A model generated the notes under the pieces. That model was not told the origin of the DNA. It saw only the letters and a list, made by a program, of their open reading frames with translations, and searched no databases. Positions 49,520-58,720 of a stretch of DNA of 64,000 nucleotides are shown here, in pieces (the first letter of the stretch is position 1; the number at the start of each line of letters is the position of its first letter). The stretch is from Oscillospiraceae bacterium (lineage in GTDB: Bacteria > Bacillota > Clostridia > Oscillospirales > Oscillospiraceae): assembly GCA_015068125.1 (NCBI GenBank), contig SVLD01000007.1, positions 1 to 64,000 of the forward strand, written 5' to 3'. Made by a program: the position numbers and the translations under genes.

Positions 49520-49811
49520 CGTCCTCAGCAGATGCGCGCTCCAAGGTCAGCTCCAGCTCCAGGCCTATGCGGTAAGTCCTGATGACTCGGTACCGCCGGC
49601 CATCGTAGTCGACCAGAGTCTCATTGTCGTAGTCCAGATAGTCAGCCAGGACAAGCTTGAGTTCCGGGTGAAAGTCCGTTGCATTCGCCTGGTAAAATTC
49701 CCGCTGGCCGATGCTACGGAAGCCACAGAGCACCTCGCGCTTGGTTTCACCCCGCTGAGCACCATCATAGGTGCGCTTGATGAGCGTGGCGACTTCATTC
49801 ATCGGTGCCAT
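49503..49811 (-). CDS. Phage head-tail adaptor
   Basis: REFYQANATDFHPELKLVLADYLDYDNETLVDYDGRRYRVIRTY. Confidence 0.75.
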   Translation of the reverse strand: MAPMNEVATLIKRTYDGAQRGETKREVLCGFRSIGQREFYQANATDFHPELKLVLADYLDYDNETLVDYDGRRYRVIRTYRIGLELELTLERASAEDGEADG

Positions 49812-50088
49812 CCTCCGCCTTCCAGCCGTAGCCCTCCGCCATCATCAGGCAGGCCTTCAGCGCCTCGTAGCGCTGGAGCCATTCTGCGGACTTGGCGGGG
49901 TCGTCAGTATTGGCAGACTTGCAGTAGAGCTTGATGGCGTTGAAGATCAGCGGATCCTCCTCGCCTGCGTGGATGACACCCACGCACCGCATGTCAGCCT
50001 TGGCGAAGTCGATGTCCGCTTGGAGGTCCTCGTCCAGCTTGCTGTGGCTGCGCCGGATGGCGAGCTTGATTTTTTCCAGAGTCGTCAT
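49795..50088 (-). CDS. Phage head-tail connector / DNA-packaging protein
   Basis: Synteny; ADTDDPAKSAEWLQRYEALKACLMMAEGY-type sequence. Confidence 0.65.
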   Translation of the reverse strand: MTTLEKIKLAIRRSHSKLDEDLQADIDFAKADMRCVGVIHAGEEDPLIFNAIKLYCKSANTDDPAKSAEWLQRYEALKACLMMAEGYGWKAEDGTDE

Positions 50089-50149
50089 GCGGCTCCTCCT
50101 TCCTCATTGGTGGGTGGGGGTGTTACGCCCCACCCGGGATTGGTTGCGA

Positions 50150-51265
50150 TCAGCCTGCAACCTCGGCGACCAGGGAGAAGGCCTTGTCGTCAGTCAGGGT
50201 ACCCTCCTGACAGGTGTATCCAGCGTAGACCAGTTTGGACTTCTTGACCACCCTGTCGTGCTCGATCATCACGGGAACGACCACGTTCTGCAGGTACTTC
50301 TTCGGGTCGCCGATCAGCAGCTCGTTGTCGCCCACGGCGTCCTCGAATTTGATAGTAGCGCCCAGGATAGCGCCGGCAGCCTTCTCGGTGATGGCGCCCA
50401 TGAAGATGGGACGCTTATTGCTGTCCACCATGCCGACCAGCTTGTTGTAGACGCCCTTACGGGTGCCGTATACCACGACGGTGCCGACGCGCTTCAGTTC
50501 ACCGAAGCCGGCGCAGATGTTGGCGTAGTTAACGCCAGTCTGGATCTTGTTGGCAGCCGCCATCTTTTCCTTGATCTCTGCCACGATGCCGACGGCCAGC
50601 TTAGAACCGATACGCGCGGCGACCAGGGTGATCAGGTAGTCCTCGAAAGCGTCAATCGCCATTGCTGCCATCTTGTAGGACAACTCCACATCTGCGGTGT
50701 AGTCCTCACCGGACAGATCGATGTTAGACATAGTGACCTGCAGATCGTTGTGATCCTCACCCTCTGCCGTCTTGCCAGCATCTGCTACGATGCTCTTGGC
50801 CGCAGGGATGGAGATGGCGCAGCCAGAGTTCAGAGTGTAAACGTCGGCGACGATGGGGTGTTCCTCGCCGATCAGGTCGATGATGCGGTTCTGCATCTGG
50901 GTGGGCAGAGGTGCGGAGGTGTTGGTGGTCAGAAAGGTGAAAGCGCGCTGCTCGATCTCGGTCAGTTCCTCGCCGCGCAGACGCTTCAGGAAGGCGCTGC
51001 GATACTCTTCGGATGCGGGGGTGAAAGTGCGGTTTTCCATGTTGTTTTCCTCCTCGTGGTTGTGGGTTTCGGTGGCGGTGCCTACCAGGCCGACGGCGAT
51101 ATTAGCACGCAGCTGCTGTCTGGTCTGGACTTCGCTCTGGATGCGGGTGCGCTCGGCGATCAGGTTGTTGGTCTCCTGCTCCAGGGCGGTCAGTGCATCG
51201 CCTTCGGCGGTCTCCAGTTCAGTCTGGATCTCAGCCAGGCGGGTGTTGATTTCGTCAATTCTCAT
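50150..51265 (-). CDS. HK97-type phage major capsid protein
   Basis: N-terminal coiled-coil delta domain; SEEYRSAFLKRLRGEELTEIEQRAF; start re-placed to 51265 with upstream AGGAGGT. Confidence 0.9.
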   Translation of the reverse strand: MRIDEINTRLAEIQTELETAEGDALTALEQETNNLIAERTRIQSEVQTRQQLRANIAVGLVGTATETHNHEEENNMENRTFTPASEEYRSAFLKRLRGEELTEIEQRAFTFLTTNTSAPLPTQMQNRIIDLIGEEHPIVADVYTLNSGCAISIPAAKSIVADAGKTAEGEDHNDLQVTMSNIDLSGEDYTADVELSYKMAAMAIDAFEDYLITLVAARIGSKLAVGIVAEIKEKMAAANKIQTGVNYANICAGFGELKRVGTVVVYGTRKGVYNKLVGMVDSNKRPIFMGAITEKAAGAILGATIKFEDAVGDNELLIGDPKKYLQNVVVPVMIEHDRVVKKSKLVYAGYTCQEGTLTDDKAFSLVAEVAG

Positions 51266-51890
51266 GGGTGACGACCTCCTGTAATTTAATCTTGAGACGC
51301 AAGCGTCTGCGTCTCTCTTCAAGCTCTGCCTCACTCCGGGCTGCCAGGTCGATCACTCCGTCGACCCAGCTGCGAGCATTGATTTCGGTGTTTGGGTTGG
51401 CCGGGATAGATACAGCCGAGACGTCGAAGATCTTCTTGATCTTTGTGTGGACGATGGTCCGGGTGGCGCTGTCGTAGTGGTACTCGCCCACGATGAAGCC
51501 CCAGGACATCTTGGTGATCATGCCGGTGCTGATCTCTTCATAGAGGCGCCGGGCGGCCTCGGTGCGGCCGAGATCTGCAGCGGTTATCAGGCCGACCGCA
51601 TCAGCCTCCACGATCAGGGAACCGTTGCTTTGCCGAGCCATGACGGTGCCGCAGTGGTTCAGCTGGAAGATGATGTCGCTCATATCGCAGCCATCAAAAC
51701 AGCCAGGCTCGAAGCGCTCATAGATTGGGCCGTCCTCCATCTCATAAAGGACATAGGGCTCATAGCGAGCTGCATAGCCCTCGACGTAATAATTGGAGTC
51801 GATCCGCTTTTGCTCCGGAGCGGGTGCGAAAACCTGAAGCGCACGGATCTGGCGCTCATTCTTCAGTTTGTTCTTGGTTTCCGGTGTCAT
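51255..51890 (-). CDS. HK97 family prohead protease
   Basis: VEGYAARYEPY...ERFEPGCFDGCDMSDIIFQLNHCGTVMAR; start re-placed to 51890. Confidence 0.9.
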   Translation of the reverse strand: MTPETKNKLKNERQIRALQVFAPAPEQKRIDSNYYVEGYAARYEPYVLYEMEDGPIYERFEPGCFDGCDMSDIIFQLNHCGTVMARQSNGSLIVEADAVGLITAADLGRTEAARRLYEEISTGMITKMSWGFIVGEYHYDSATRTIVHTKIKKIFDVSAVSIPANPNTEINARSWVDGVIDLAARSEAELEERRRRLRLKIKLQEVVTHEN

Positions 51891-53124
51891 GGTTTTCCTC
51901 CTTATCATCAGGATCCGGGGTCGGTTTGGATGCGTTCAGCGCCGCCTGGGCCGCCTGCAGCTCCGCCTGAAGCTTGGCCACCTGGTCCAGCTGGGTGATT
52001 TCGATGTACTCTTTGCGGATGTAACGCTTGTCGCCGGTGCCGTCTGTGATGTGCGGCAGGTTCCAGATGTCCATAATCATATTGGTGCTCATGAGACCCC
52101 GGTCGAACATCTGGGAGCTGACCTGTAGCTTGTTGGTGTTGGTCATGTACTGGAGCCGGTTGGCACTCCAGACGATGGCGTTACCCCGCTTGCGCTCCTG
52201 CTCAGTATAGGTCATGACGGTCATGGCCTGGGAGAGCTGCAGGGCGAAGGGTTCGATCTTGCCCTCATAGTAGGCAGCCCAGGCGTCACCGTTGACCTTG
52301 TTCTGCAGGACGTCCTCATTGCAGCCGAAGTAATTGAGCACCCGTGTCTGGATCAGGTTCATCTGCTCCGGATCCACAATCTTCGCTGTGGACTGGATCT
52401 GCTGCACGTTGGTATAGTTGTGCGGGAAAAGAGCCAGGCCGCCGGCATCGGGTCCAAGGTTGTCATCGACCCACGATTTCCGCTCCTTCTTCATGTCCTC
52501 CTTTTTGGTGAGGTTGCCGATCGTGGCCATGAAGCGGAAGCTGGCGCTGTTCTTGATACCCTCCGCGATGCCCTGGTTCTGGGTGTTCAGCAGCTGGAGG
52601 GTAGGCAGCAGGGCCTGATTGTTCTCGCCGATGATGTCGCTGTTGTACAGGTATTTACTGACCACACCACAGCGGGCCAGCTCGATCGCCGCCCACTTGC
52701 CATTTTTGAACCGGTACCGCAGCCAGGGCTCGCCCTTCACGTCGACGATCTCGGTCTGCGCGGGGTTCGCCGGGTAGTAGCCGACCAGCCGGTCGAGCTC
52801 GTCCAGCACCGGAATTATGAAGCAGGTATTCTTCGCTTCGTAGATGGTGGCCGCCTTGTAGGCGAATTGCGCCGAGGTCATGAAGGGGTTGGGCCGGCCG
52901 TCCAGCAGCGGTTGGATCTTGTGAAGATCGGCGCCTTGGACGCTCGGCAGCAGCTTGCTGCAGTGGTTTGCGAAGGCGTGGATGCAGGAGCGGGTCAGCT
53001 CCATCTCATAGACGCCGCCGTCGTAGCTGGTAAAGATGGGCGTGTACCCATCGAGCATCTGAAAATAACCATTTACCTGGGCTTTGGGTTTGGGACGCTT
53101 AAAAAGAAAATCAAATGCACCCAT
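51856..53124 (-). CDS. Phage portal protein
   Basis: MGAFDFLFKRPKPKAQV...; C-terminal portal motifs. Confidence 0.9.
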   Translation of the reverse strand: MGAFDFLFKRPKPKAQVNGYFQMLDGYTPIFTSYDGGVYEMELTRSCIHAFANHCSKLLPSVQGADLHKIQPLLDGRPNPFMTSAQFAYKAATIYEAKNTCFIIPVLDELDRLVGYYPANPAQTEIVDVKGEPWLRYRFKNGKWAAIELARCGVVSKYLYNSDIIGENNQALLPTLQLLNTQNQGIAEGIKNSASFRFMATIGNLTKKEDMKKERKSWVDDNLGPDAGGLALFPHNYTNVQQIQSTAKIVDPEQMNLIQTRVLNYFGCNEDVLQNKVNGDAWAAYYEGKIEPFALQLSQAMTVMTYTEQERKRGNAIVWSANRLQYMTNTNKLQVSSQMFDRGLMSTNMIMDIWNLPHITDGTGDKRYIRKEYIEITQLDQVAKLQAELQAAQAALNASKPTPDPDDKEENHDTGNQEQTEE

Positions 53125-53166
53125 GTGGCTGTCCTCCTATTCGTTTGGTTCGCAAATGTCGGGGTA

Positions 53167-54825
53167 TTAGCTCGCATTTTTGAGCTGATCGCCGATCTGG
53201 TCGTACCACTTCTGACGGACCGTCAGGGCATCGATGACGGCCACGAAGCCGTCGATGTGACACCGTTCGTCGATCTTGACCGGGCGGATCTTGCGGGTCT
53301 CATTGTTCTGCTTGACGCCCACATTCAGGAAGTGAGCCTTCAGCAAGTTATTGTCACCGAGCCGCAAGACGCCGTCCCGCAACAGGCCGTCGCACTCCTT
53401 CAGTACCGGTGTCAGGTTTTCGCCCTGGTACACGTCATCCGTGTGGAAACCATAGCGGTCCAGGTCTTGGATTAAATACTGGGAGGAGTATCGGTCATAA
53501 CCGATCTTTAGCGGCAGGATCTCGTATTCCTCCACCAGCATCCGGAACCACTCGAAGCAGTCGTGATAATCCACATAGTTCTCACCACTGAGCTGAATGA
53601 GGCCCTGCTGGACATATATCCGGTATGGTACACCCTCCCGCTCCGCCAGGTAGTCGACCTTGTTTGCAGGCATGAAAAATTTTGTCAACACATAGAGCCG
53701 GCCTTCCTTCTCGATCACCACACAGCATGCCGTTAGGTCCGTCGTCTGGGAGAGATCGATGCCACCGACACAATAGGTCGACTTGAAGGACTCCAGCCGG
53801 AAGGCCTCGCCGGTGACCGCATCCACCACGTCATAGGGCAGCCACGCTTGGGTGCTGTTCTGCTTAATGTTGCAGTATTTGGTCAAGAATTCGGCCCGTT
53901 TGCTTAGGCTGTTCCGGGCGATAGCAATCTCCTCCAGGAAGAAGTCCTCGGAGACACTGACGCCCATATTCGGGTTAGACTTCTTCAGCTCCTCAATGTC
54001 GTCCCACTTGCTGATGTCGTCGATGATGTATAGCAGCGGCAGCAGGCGACGCTCCTGAGAGCTACCCAGCAGGACAGCGGTAGAGCGTATCATCAATTCA
54101 TCGTAGGGGCCATCGTTGACGTAGCCGGCCGTGGAGATACTGAGGATCAGCGGCTGTTTCCGGGCGCCGAGGGCCGATTTCATGACCTCGTACTGCTTCC
54201 GCCCCTGTTCGGCCGGCCAGCTGGCAATTTCGTCGCAGACGGTCAGGTGTGGGTTGAAACCGTCGCTCTTCTTAGCGTTGAAGGCCAGCTTCTTGATGGA
54301 GGTGTTGGTGCTCTCCAGGTAGATATCGGAGCGGCGCCGATCGGCTAGGTCGTCCAGCTCCGGCTCCTGCTTGATGATCTGGTAGAAGTTCTCGTAAACG
54401 ATCTCGGCCTGCTCCAGTTTCGGAGCTAGGCAGTAGATTTTTGCACCATGCTCTCCGTCCAAGTAGGCCATGTATGCGATGACCGCTGAGGCGAACAGAC
54501 TCTTGCCGTTCTTTCGGGCAATGACCATGAAGACCTCGCGGTAGATTCGGAGACCGCCCGCGTCCACAATGCCAAAAATCAGCGACACCGCCGCCTTCTG
54601 CCAGAGTTCTAGCTTGATCAGGTCGCTACGCCCCTCGCAGTGGTGGCAGAAAGTCTCGATAAAGGTAATGGCCCGATTGGCCTTTCGATCATCGAAAAAG
54701 AAAAGACCATCGCGGAGTCCCGCGGTGATCTTCTCGTATAAGAGTTTGATCCACTTGCCGGCTACAATCTCGCCGGTCTGGATTCTGTGGTGATACTCTT
54801 GTATATAGTTTGCAAAGGGTGTCAC
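53167..54825 (-). CDS. Terminase large subunit
   Basis: VIARKNGKSLFASAVIAYMAYLDGE, HLTVCDEIASWP. Confidence 0.92.
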   Translation of the reverse strand: MTPFANYIQEYHHRIQTGEIVAGKWIKLLYEKITAGLRDGLFFFDDRKANRAITFIETFCHHCEGRSDLIKLELWQKAAVSLIFGIVDAGGLRIYREVFMVIARKNGKSLFASAVIAYMAYLDGEHGAKIYCLAPKLEQAEIVYENFYQIIKQEPELDDLADRRRSDIYLESTNTSIKKLAFNAKKSDGFNPHLTVCDEIASWPAEQGRKQYEVMKSALGARKQPLILSISTAGYVNDGPYDELMIRSTAVLLGSSQERRLLPLLYIIDDISKWDDIEELKKSNPNMGVSVSEDFFLEEIAIARNSLSKRAEFLTKYCNIKQNSTQAWLPYDVVDAVTGEAFRLESFKSTYCVGGIDLSQTTDLTACCVVIEKEGRLYVLTKFFMPANKVDYLAEREGVPYRIYVQQGLIQLSGENYVDYHDCFEWFRMLVEEYEILPLKIGYDRYSSQYLIQDLDRYGFHTDDVYQGENLTPVLKECDGLLRDGVLRLGDNNLLKAHFLNVGVKQNNETRKIRPVKIDERCHIDGFVAVIDALTVRQKWYDQIGDQLKNAS

Positions 54826-55163
54826 GTGTTCATCAACTCCGTCAGCCGGCTTTCCTTCTGTGCGGGAGGTACCAGGTCAAGGAGCTGCTTCATAATTGCG
54901 TTGAGATTCTTCGTCAAGCTGATGTGAACCTCGGCAGCTGCGGACTTTTTCAGTCCGCTCTGCAGCCGGCCGTTGTTGTACTCCTCGACCCAGCCGTCTC
55001 TGTTCAGCTGCTCCTCAAGTTCCTGAAGGCTGACGGTGATAAAAGCAGCCCGAGCGATCAGTGCGTCCACCGTCTTGAGCTTATTAGGCTCCAGGTCCGC
55101 AAAAATCTTCTTGAGTCTGTTGGTTTCTTTCTTAATCAGCTTTTCTTTCTCATAATTTGCCAC
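54822..55163 (-). CDS. Terminase small subunit (P27-like)
   Basis: Overlaps terminase large start; LEEQLNRDGWVEEYNNGRLQSGLKKSAAAEVHISLTKNLNAIMKQL. Confidence 0.75.
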   Translation of the reverse strand: MANYEKEKLIKKETNRLKKIFADLEPNKLKTVDALIARAAFITVSLQELEEQLNRDGWVEEYNNGRLQSGLKKSAAAEVHISLTKNLNAIMKQLLDLVPPAQKESRLTELMNT

Positions 55164-55265
55164 TTCTACACCCCCTTCGTGCTTATTTCAGAGTAAAATT
55201 CTCCCCCACCCTTCGGTCCCCTGGCCCGGAAATTTTTTTGGAAAATGGGGGGAGTTCGCAACTTT

Positions 55266-55571
55266 TTAGAATTTGCAGTTCCTTATGATTTCACCATTCG
55301 GACCATAAAGACATCGGCCAGGAGTTGCGATCCTCGGATCCTTTTCCTTGTTGTGGCAAGTCTGACACTCGTATCGGAAGTTGTCCGGGTTCAGGCTGAT
55401 CTCTGGATCGTTGCAGTTCACATCGTCCAGCCAGATCTTGTGATGTACGACCAGCCCAGGCTCCTGGCCACAGACCTGACATACTCCACCATCCACAGCC
55501 AAGCGCTCCGTGATGAACGCCTGCCTGACTCTGCGCCACGCCGACGTTTTGTAGAATTGTTTCTGGGTCAT
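55266..55571 (-). CDS. HNH endonuclease
   Basis: CQVCGQEPGLVVHHKIWLDDVNCNDPEISLNPDNFRYECQTCHNKEKD. Confidence 0.9.
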   Translation of the reverse strand: MTQKQFYKTSAWRRVRQAFITERLAVDGGVCQVCGQEPGLVVHHKIWLDDVNCNDPEISLNPDNFRYECQTCHNKEKDPRIATPGRCLYGPNGEIIRNCKF

Positions 55572-55716
55572 CGCTGGCCCTCCTATGTATGTTCGTGGTC
55601 TTTATATGCCATCTGCAAAACTTTGGGCTGTTCCCTTGATGAATTCTACACAGAAGGTGCCGAGGAGTAATCCTTGGCATCTTGTCTTTTTCTTATACCA
55701 GCATATCACACTATCT

Positions 55717-56199
55717 TTATATCACAGTTTTTTGGCTCTGGGAGTCCGTAATTTTATTTCCCATGTCTTTTGAGACATGAGAATAGTATTCCTCCGCCGA
55801 AAGGAAGCCGTATGTATGCCCCACGAGCAGGATAAACTGCCATCTGTATCTGCGTGCTGTTCTGTCGGATATGTTCAACGCTTGTGCTGCACCTGGAATG
55901 CTGTATGAGTATCCCCAAAGGGTCAGCTTGACAACATCCAGTCTAAGCTTTCCGTCCGGAAGGATCTTTGTACGCCTAACTGCTTCGTGTACGGCATCAT
56001 GTTCCTTTTGCTCTTGTCTGGGCAGCTGACGCAGAGCGACATTCTCAATAATTCTGGATGCGCCGCCACCCCTGGGCATTCCATTTATGCTCGCAGTGAT
56101 CTTCTGCTCATGTAATTCTTTCAGGGCAGCTCGCTTAGCCGGATAGTCACGGACGATATTCAGCACAAATGGCCACCAGTTGAATCTCGGCTTGCTCAT
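55717..56199 (-). CDS. Phage HTH / sigma-like late regulator candidate
   Basis: SIPGAAQALNISDRTARRYRWQFILLVG helix-turn-helix-like region; position upstream of HNH/terminase. Confidence 0.5.
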   Translation of the reverse strand: MSKPRFNWWPFVLNIVRDYPAKRAALKELHEQKITASINGMPRGGGASRIIENVALRQLPRQEQKEHDAVHEAVRRTKILPDGKLRLDVVKLTLWGYSYSIPGAAQALNISDRTARRYRWQFILLVGHTYGFLSAEEYYSHVSKDMGNKITDSQSQKTVI

Positions 56200-56259
56200 A
56201 TATGCACCATTCTCCTCTCATTCTGATTTTTGTTCTAAAACTTTACACATTTCCAAGGC

Positions 56260-57045
56260 TTAATCTAACCGGCCTGCATGCCGGTGCTGTTTGCTCTTTT
56301 CTTTCCGCGGAGCCTTAGGGATCACTACATATTTAAAATAGATACAACCATACTTCGTTGCCTTAACATCCACCAGCTTGTACCCCTTGGGCGCCACAGG
56401 CGGTCTCTTCTCGGTGTATCCGCCACTAACACGGACTTCCGTCGCCGGCTCCATATCCGGTTTTCGGGCGTTCTTTGTCCGAAAGTACCGGTGTCCGCCT
56501 ACTTCTTCGGTCCAGTGGTTAAACAGATAGTTTGCCAAGCCTGTGTAGTCCTGTCCATGGTCTACGCCATCGTACCAGCAGTGCTCACGCAAATGATCGG
56601 GATGCCGCACCTGGCCATACTTCCACTTCTTTTTAATGAACTCCACTGGGATGCCTTCGGATACCATGTGGAAGTGGATTCTATTGGTAGACTTACCCCT
56701 TCCCATGTACAAAAAGATCACCGCATCGGGGTATGCACGCTTCAGGGTCTGTACAAAACGCTTGCGGACAATCTTGGCTTCTTCAAATGTATGTACTTCC
56801 CATTCATCATCAAATGTCGGAGTACAGTAGATCGACGTCGGGGAAAAGTTGGCATGAAACTGACGCAGATGGTTCCGGCGTGATATCTCAGTTTTGAATT
56901 TCAGATATGCTTCTTCATTTTCAAAACGATCCTTGCGAATTTTCTCCGGATCGTATTCCTCTATATTGCGGACGCCATCAGATACGTTGTATACAATCTG
57001 TTCGCAGAGCGAGCCCATAAAGATACGGCGCTTCTTCTGTTTCAT
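56260..57045 (-). CDS. Phage/plasmid HUH-type replication-initiation-like protein
   Basis: FHANFSPTSIYCTPTFDDEWEVHTFEEAKIVRKRFVQTLKRAYPDAVIFLYMGRGKSTNRIHFHMVSEG; HFH motif; start re-placed to 57045. Confidence 0.7.
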   Translation of the reverse strand: MKQKKRRIFMGSLCEQIVYNVSDGVRNIEEYDPEKIRKDRFENEEAYLKFKTEISRRNHLRQFHANFSPTSIYCTPTFDDEWEVHTFEEAKIVRKRFVQTLKRAYPDAVIFLYMGRGKSTNRIHFHMVSEGIPVEFIKKKWKYGQVRHPDHLREHCWYDGVDHGQDYTGLANYLFNHWTEEVGGHRYFRTKNARKPDMEPATEVRVSGGYTEKRPPVAPKGYKLVDVKATKYGCIYFKYVVIPKAPRKEKSKQHRHAGRLD

Positions 57046-57125
57046 ACCGTTCTCCTCCTTATCTAAATATCGCAAGCTCCGACATAGGCCCGGTGCTGCA
57101 GGCCCATGGCGCAATCTGCGCTTAG

Positions 57126-57347
57126 TTAATGCTTCATTTTTTGAAGCACTCTGTTTTTCTCTGTTAATTGCTCAGGATAAAACGCTTCTCTCGAATTTCC
57201 CTTCTGTCCATGAAATTCGAGGACCACATATCTCCCCTCCGGATGTATGTAGACCACACTTCCAACCATTGATACACTTAAGCTGTCCTTCACCTTAGGA
57301 AAAACTGGCTTCACCCTGTAACATTGGTTTAGCTCTATCACAGTCAT
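57126..57347 (-). CDS. Small phage hypothetical protein
   Basis: MTVIELNQCYRVKPVFPKVKDSLSVSMVGSVVYIHPEGRYVVLEFHGQKGNSREAFYPEQL; GGAGGT upstream. Confidence 0.65.
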   Translation of the reverse strand: MTVIELNQCYRVKPVFPKVKDSLSVSMVGSVVYIHPEGRYVVLEFHGQKGNSREAFYPEQLTEKNRVLQKMKH

Positions 57348-57487
57348 ACCTCCTCTGGCAATAGCTCCTCGGCATCTGCCTGCTCCATGCATTGCACGCA
57401 ACTCTTGCCATTCTTTTCACAATCAGCCTGCTGATGCTCTGAAACCTGCTCAAGTGGACAATCCCACCATTTACAATAAAACGCCAT
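57344..57487 (-). CDS. 47-aa Cys-rich protein overlapping RT 3' end
   Basis: MAFYCKWWDCPLEQVSEHQQADCEKNGKSCVQCMEQADAEELLPEEV; RBS TTAGGAGG inside RT codons; absent from ORF track (<60 aa). Confidence 0.65.
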   Translation of the reverse strand: MAFYCKWWDCPLEQVSEHQQADCEKNGKSCVQCMEQADAEELLPEEV

Positions 57488-58520
57488 TATTATTTCCTCC
57501 TAAAATTTGATTTATCTTCAGATCCATCGTCTTGCCCAGGTGGTAGCAATTACCATGGGACCGGTGGTTTTGGTGTGCAGCATAGGAATGATCCAGCTTT
57601 TCCTGCGGCAGCTTACCCGCTACCACCAGTTTTGCCATGCGGGTATATTTCTTCTGGGCATTGCGTTTCTTTTGGTTGCTCAATTTGCGGATTGGTGTTC
57701 CATCTGCAGTTATGTAGGTATGAAAGCCCAGATAGCTGACGCCGTTCTTGAAGGGGAAGATCTGCGTCTTTTCGTTCAGTTCCAGATCCAGGGTTTCCAG
57801 ATACGCTGTGATCACCTCCAGGCAGTGCTGCAGATACGCCTTGCTCGGGTGGATCAGCCAAAAGTCGTCCACGTACCTGCCGTAATACTCAATTCCCAGC
57901 TGGTGGACGATCAGTTTGTCCATGCCGTCCAGATAGATAAGGCCAAATGCCTGGCTGATCTGGTTTCCCAGGGGAACTCCTTTTCCCTCGGTGCTGTCAA
58001 TGAACAGATCGCAGAGCCAGCAGATGTCCGGGTCATATCCGAAGTGATAATGGACGATATCCTTCAGCTGCTCATGGGATATGCTGTAGAAGAATTTCCG
58101 GACATCGCATTTGAGGATGTACCCCTCCATGCCGTACCGGCTGTAAAACGCCTGCATCTGCTCGCTGAGCCGGTCAAGCCCGAATAACGTTCCTTTTCCT
58201 TTCTGCCCGGCGCAGTTATCGTGGATGAAGATCTTCTGCAGCCGGGGCAGCAGCACATTGTCACACAGGCTATGCTGTACGACCTTATCCTTGAAGGAGG
58301 AAGTTTGGATAATACGCTCCTTGGGCTCGTACACCTTAAACTCAGCATAGCCGGAGACCCGGTAGGTCTTATCCTTCAGCTGAGCGATCAAGGTGTTTAC
58401 GCCATCCAGCGCGACCAGGTTAAACCGGGCGGCGCTTTTCTTATTGCCCTTGCCGCACTTTGCTTTACGGAAAGCCCGGTACATATTATGAAAATCCGTT
58501 ACCTTCTCGAAGTCGGTCAT
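57471..58520 (-). CDS. DGR reverse transcriptase
   Basis: RT motifs GYILKCDVRKFFYSI, PLGNQISQAFGLIYLDGMD (GxxxSQ, DGR hallmark), YYGRYVDDFWLI (YVDD); adjacent TR and Avd. Confidence 0.95.
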   Translation of the reverse strand: MTDFEKVTDFHNMYRAFRKAKCGKGNKKSAARFNLVALDGVNTLIAQLKDKTYRVSGYAEFKVYEPKERIIQTSSFKDKVVQHSLCDNVLLPRLQKIFIHDNCAGQKGKGTLFGLDRLSEQMQAFYSRYGMEGYILKCDVRKFFYSISHEQLKDIVHYHFGYDPDICWLCDLFIDSTEGKGVPLGNQISQAFGLIYLDGMDKLIVHQLGIEYYGRYVDDFWLIHPSKAYLQHCLEVITAYLETLDLELNEKTQIFPFKNGVSYLGFHTYITADGTPIRKLSNQKKRNAQKKYTRMAKLVVAGKLPQEKLDHSYAAHQNHRSHGNCYHLGKTMDLKINQILGGNNNGVLL

Positions 58521-58720
58521 ACAGCGTAGCCCTCCTTGTTTATCCTTTCGGAAAGGTTGTGCGTTCTTTTGGTGTGGCGTATGGATTTCGGCTGATGCCT
58601 ACTCTGTCGAACATTCCACCAGTACGGGCGCACCGCGTAGTCGTTGTTGTAGTTGTTGTTGTTGTTGTAGCCGGACGGCGCAACGCAAAAAGGAAAAATA
58701 CAACGCACAGCCTGCGGCAC
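58521..58720 (-). ncRNA. DGR TR-containing RNA region (TR plus spacer to RT)
   Basis: Non-coding interval between avd stop and RT start containing TR. Confidence 0.65.
58624..58689 (-). repeat. DGR template repeat (TR), 66 nt
   Basis: TTTGCGTTGCGCCGTCCGGCTACAACAACAACAACAACTACAACAACGACTACGCGGTGCGCCCGT; A-rich core; matches VR1 and VR2. Confidence 0.95.

Noticed and set aside
49931-51271. 446-aa plus-strand ORF
   Set aside because: Antisense to the major capsid gene.
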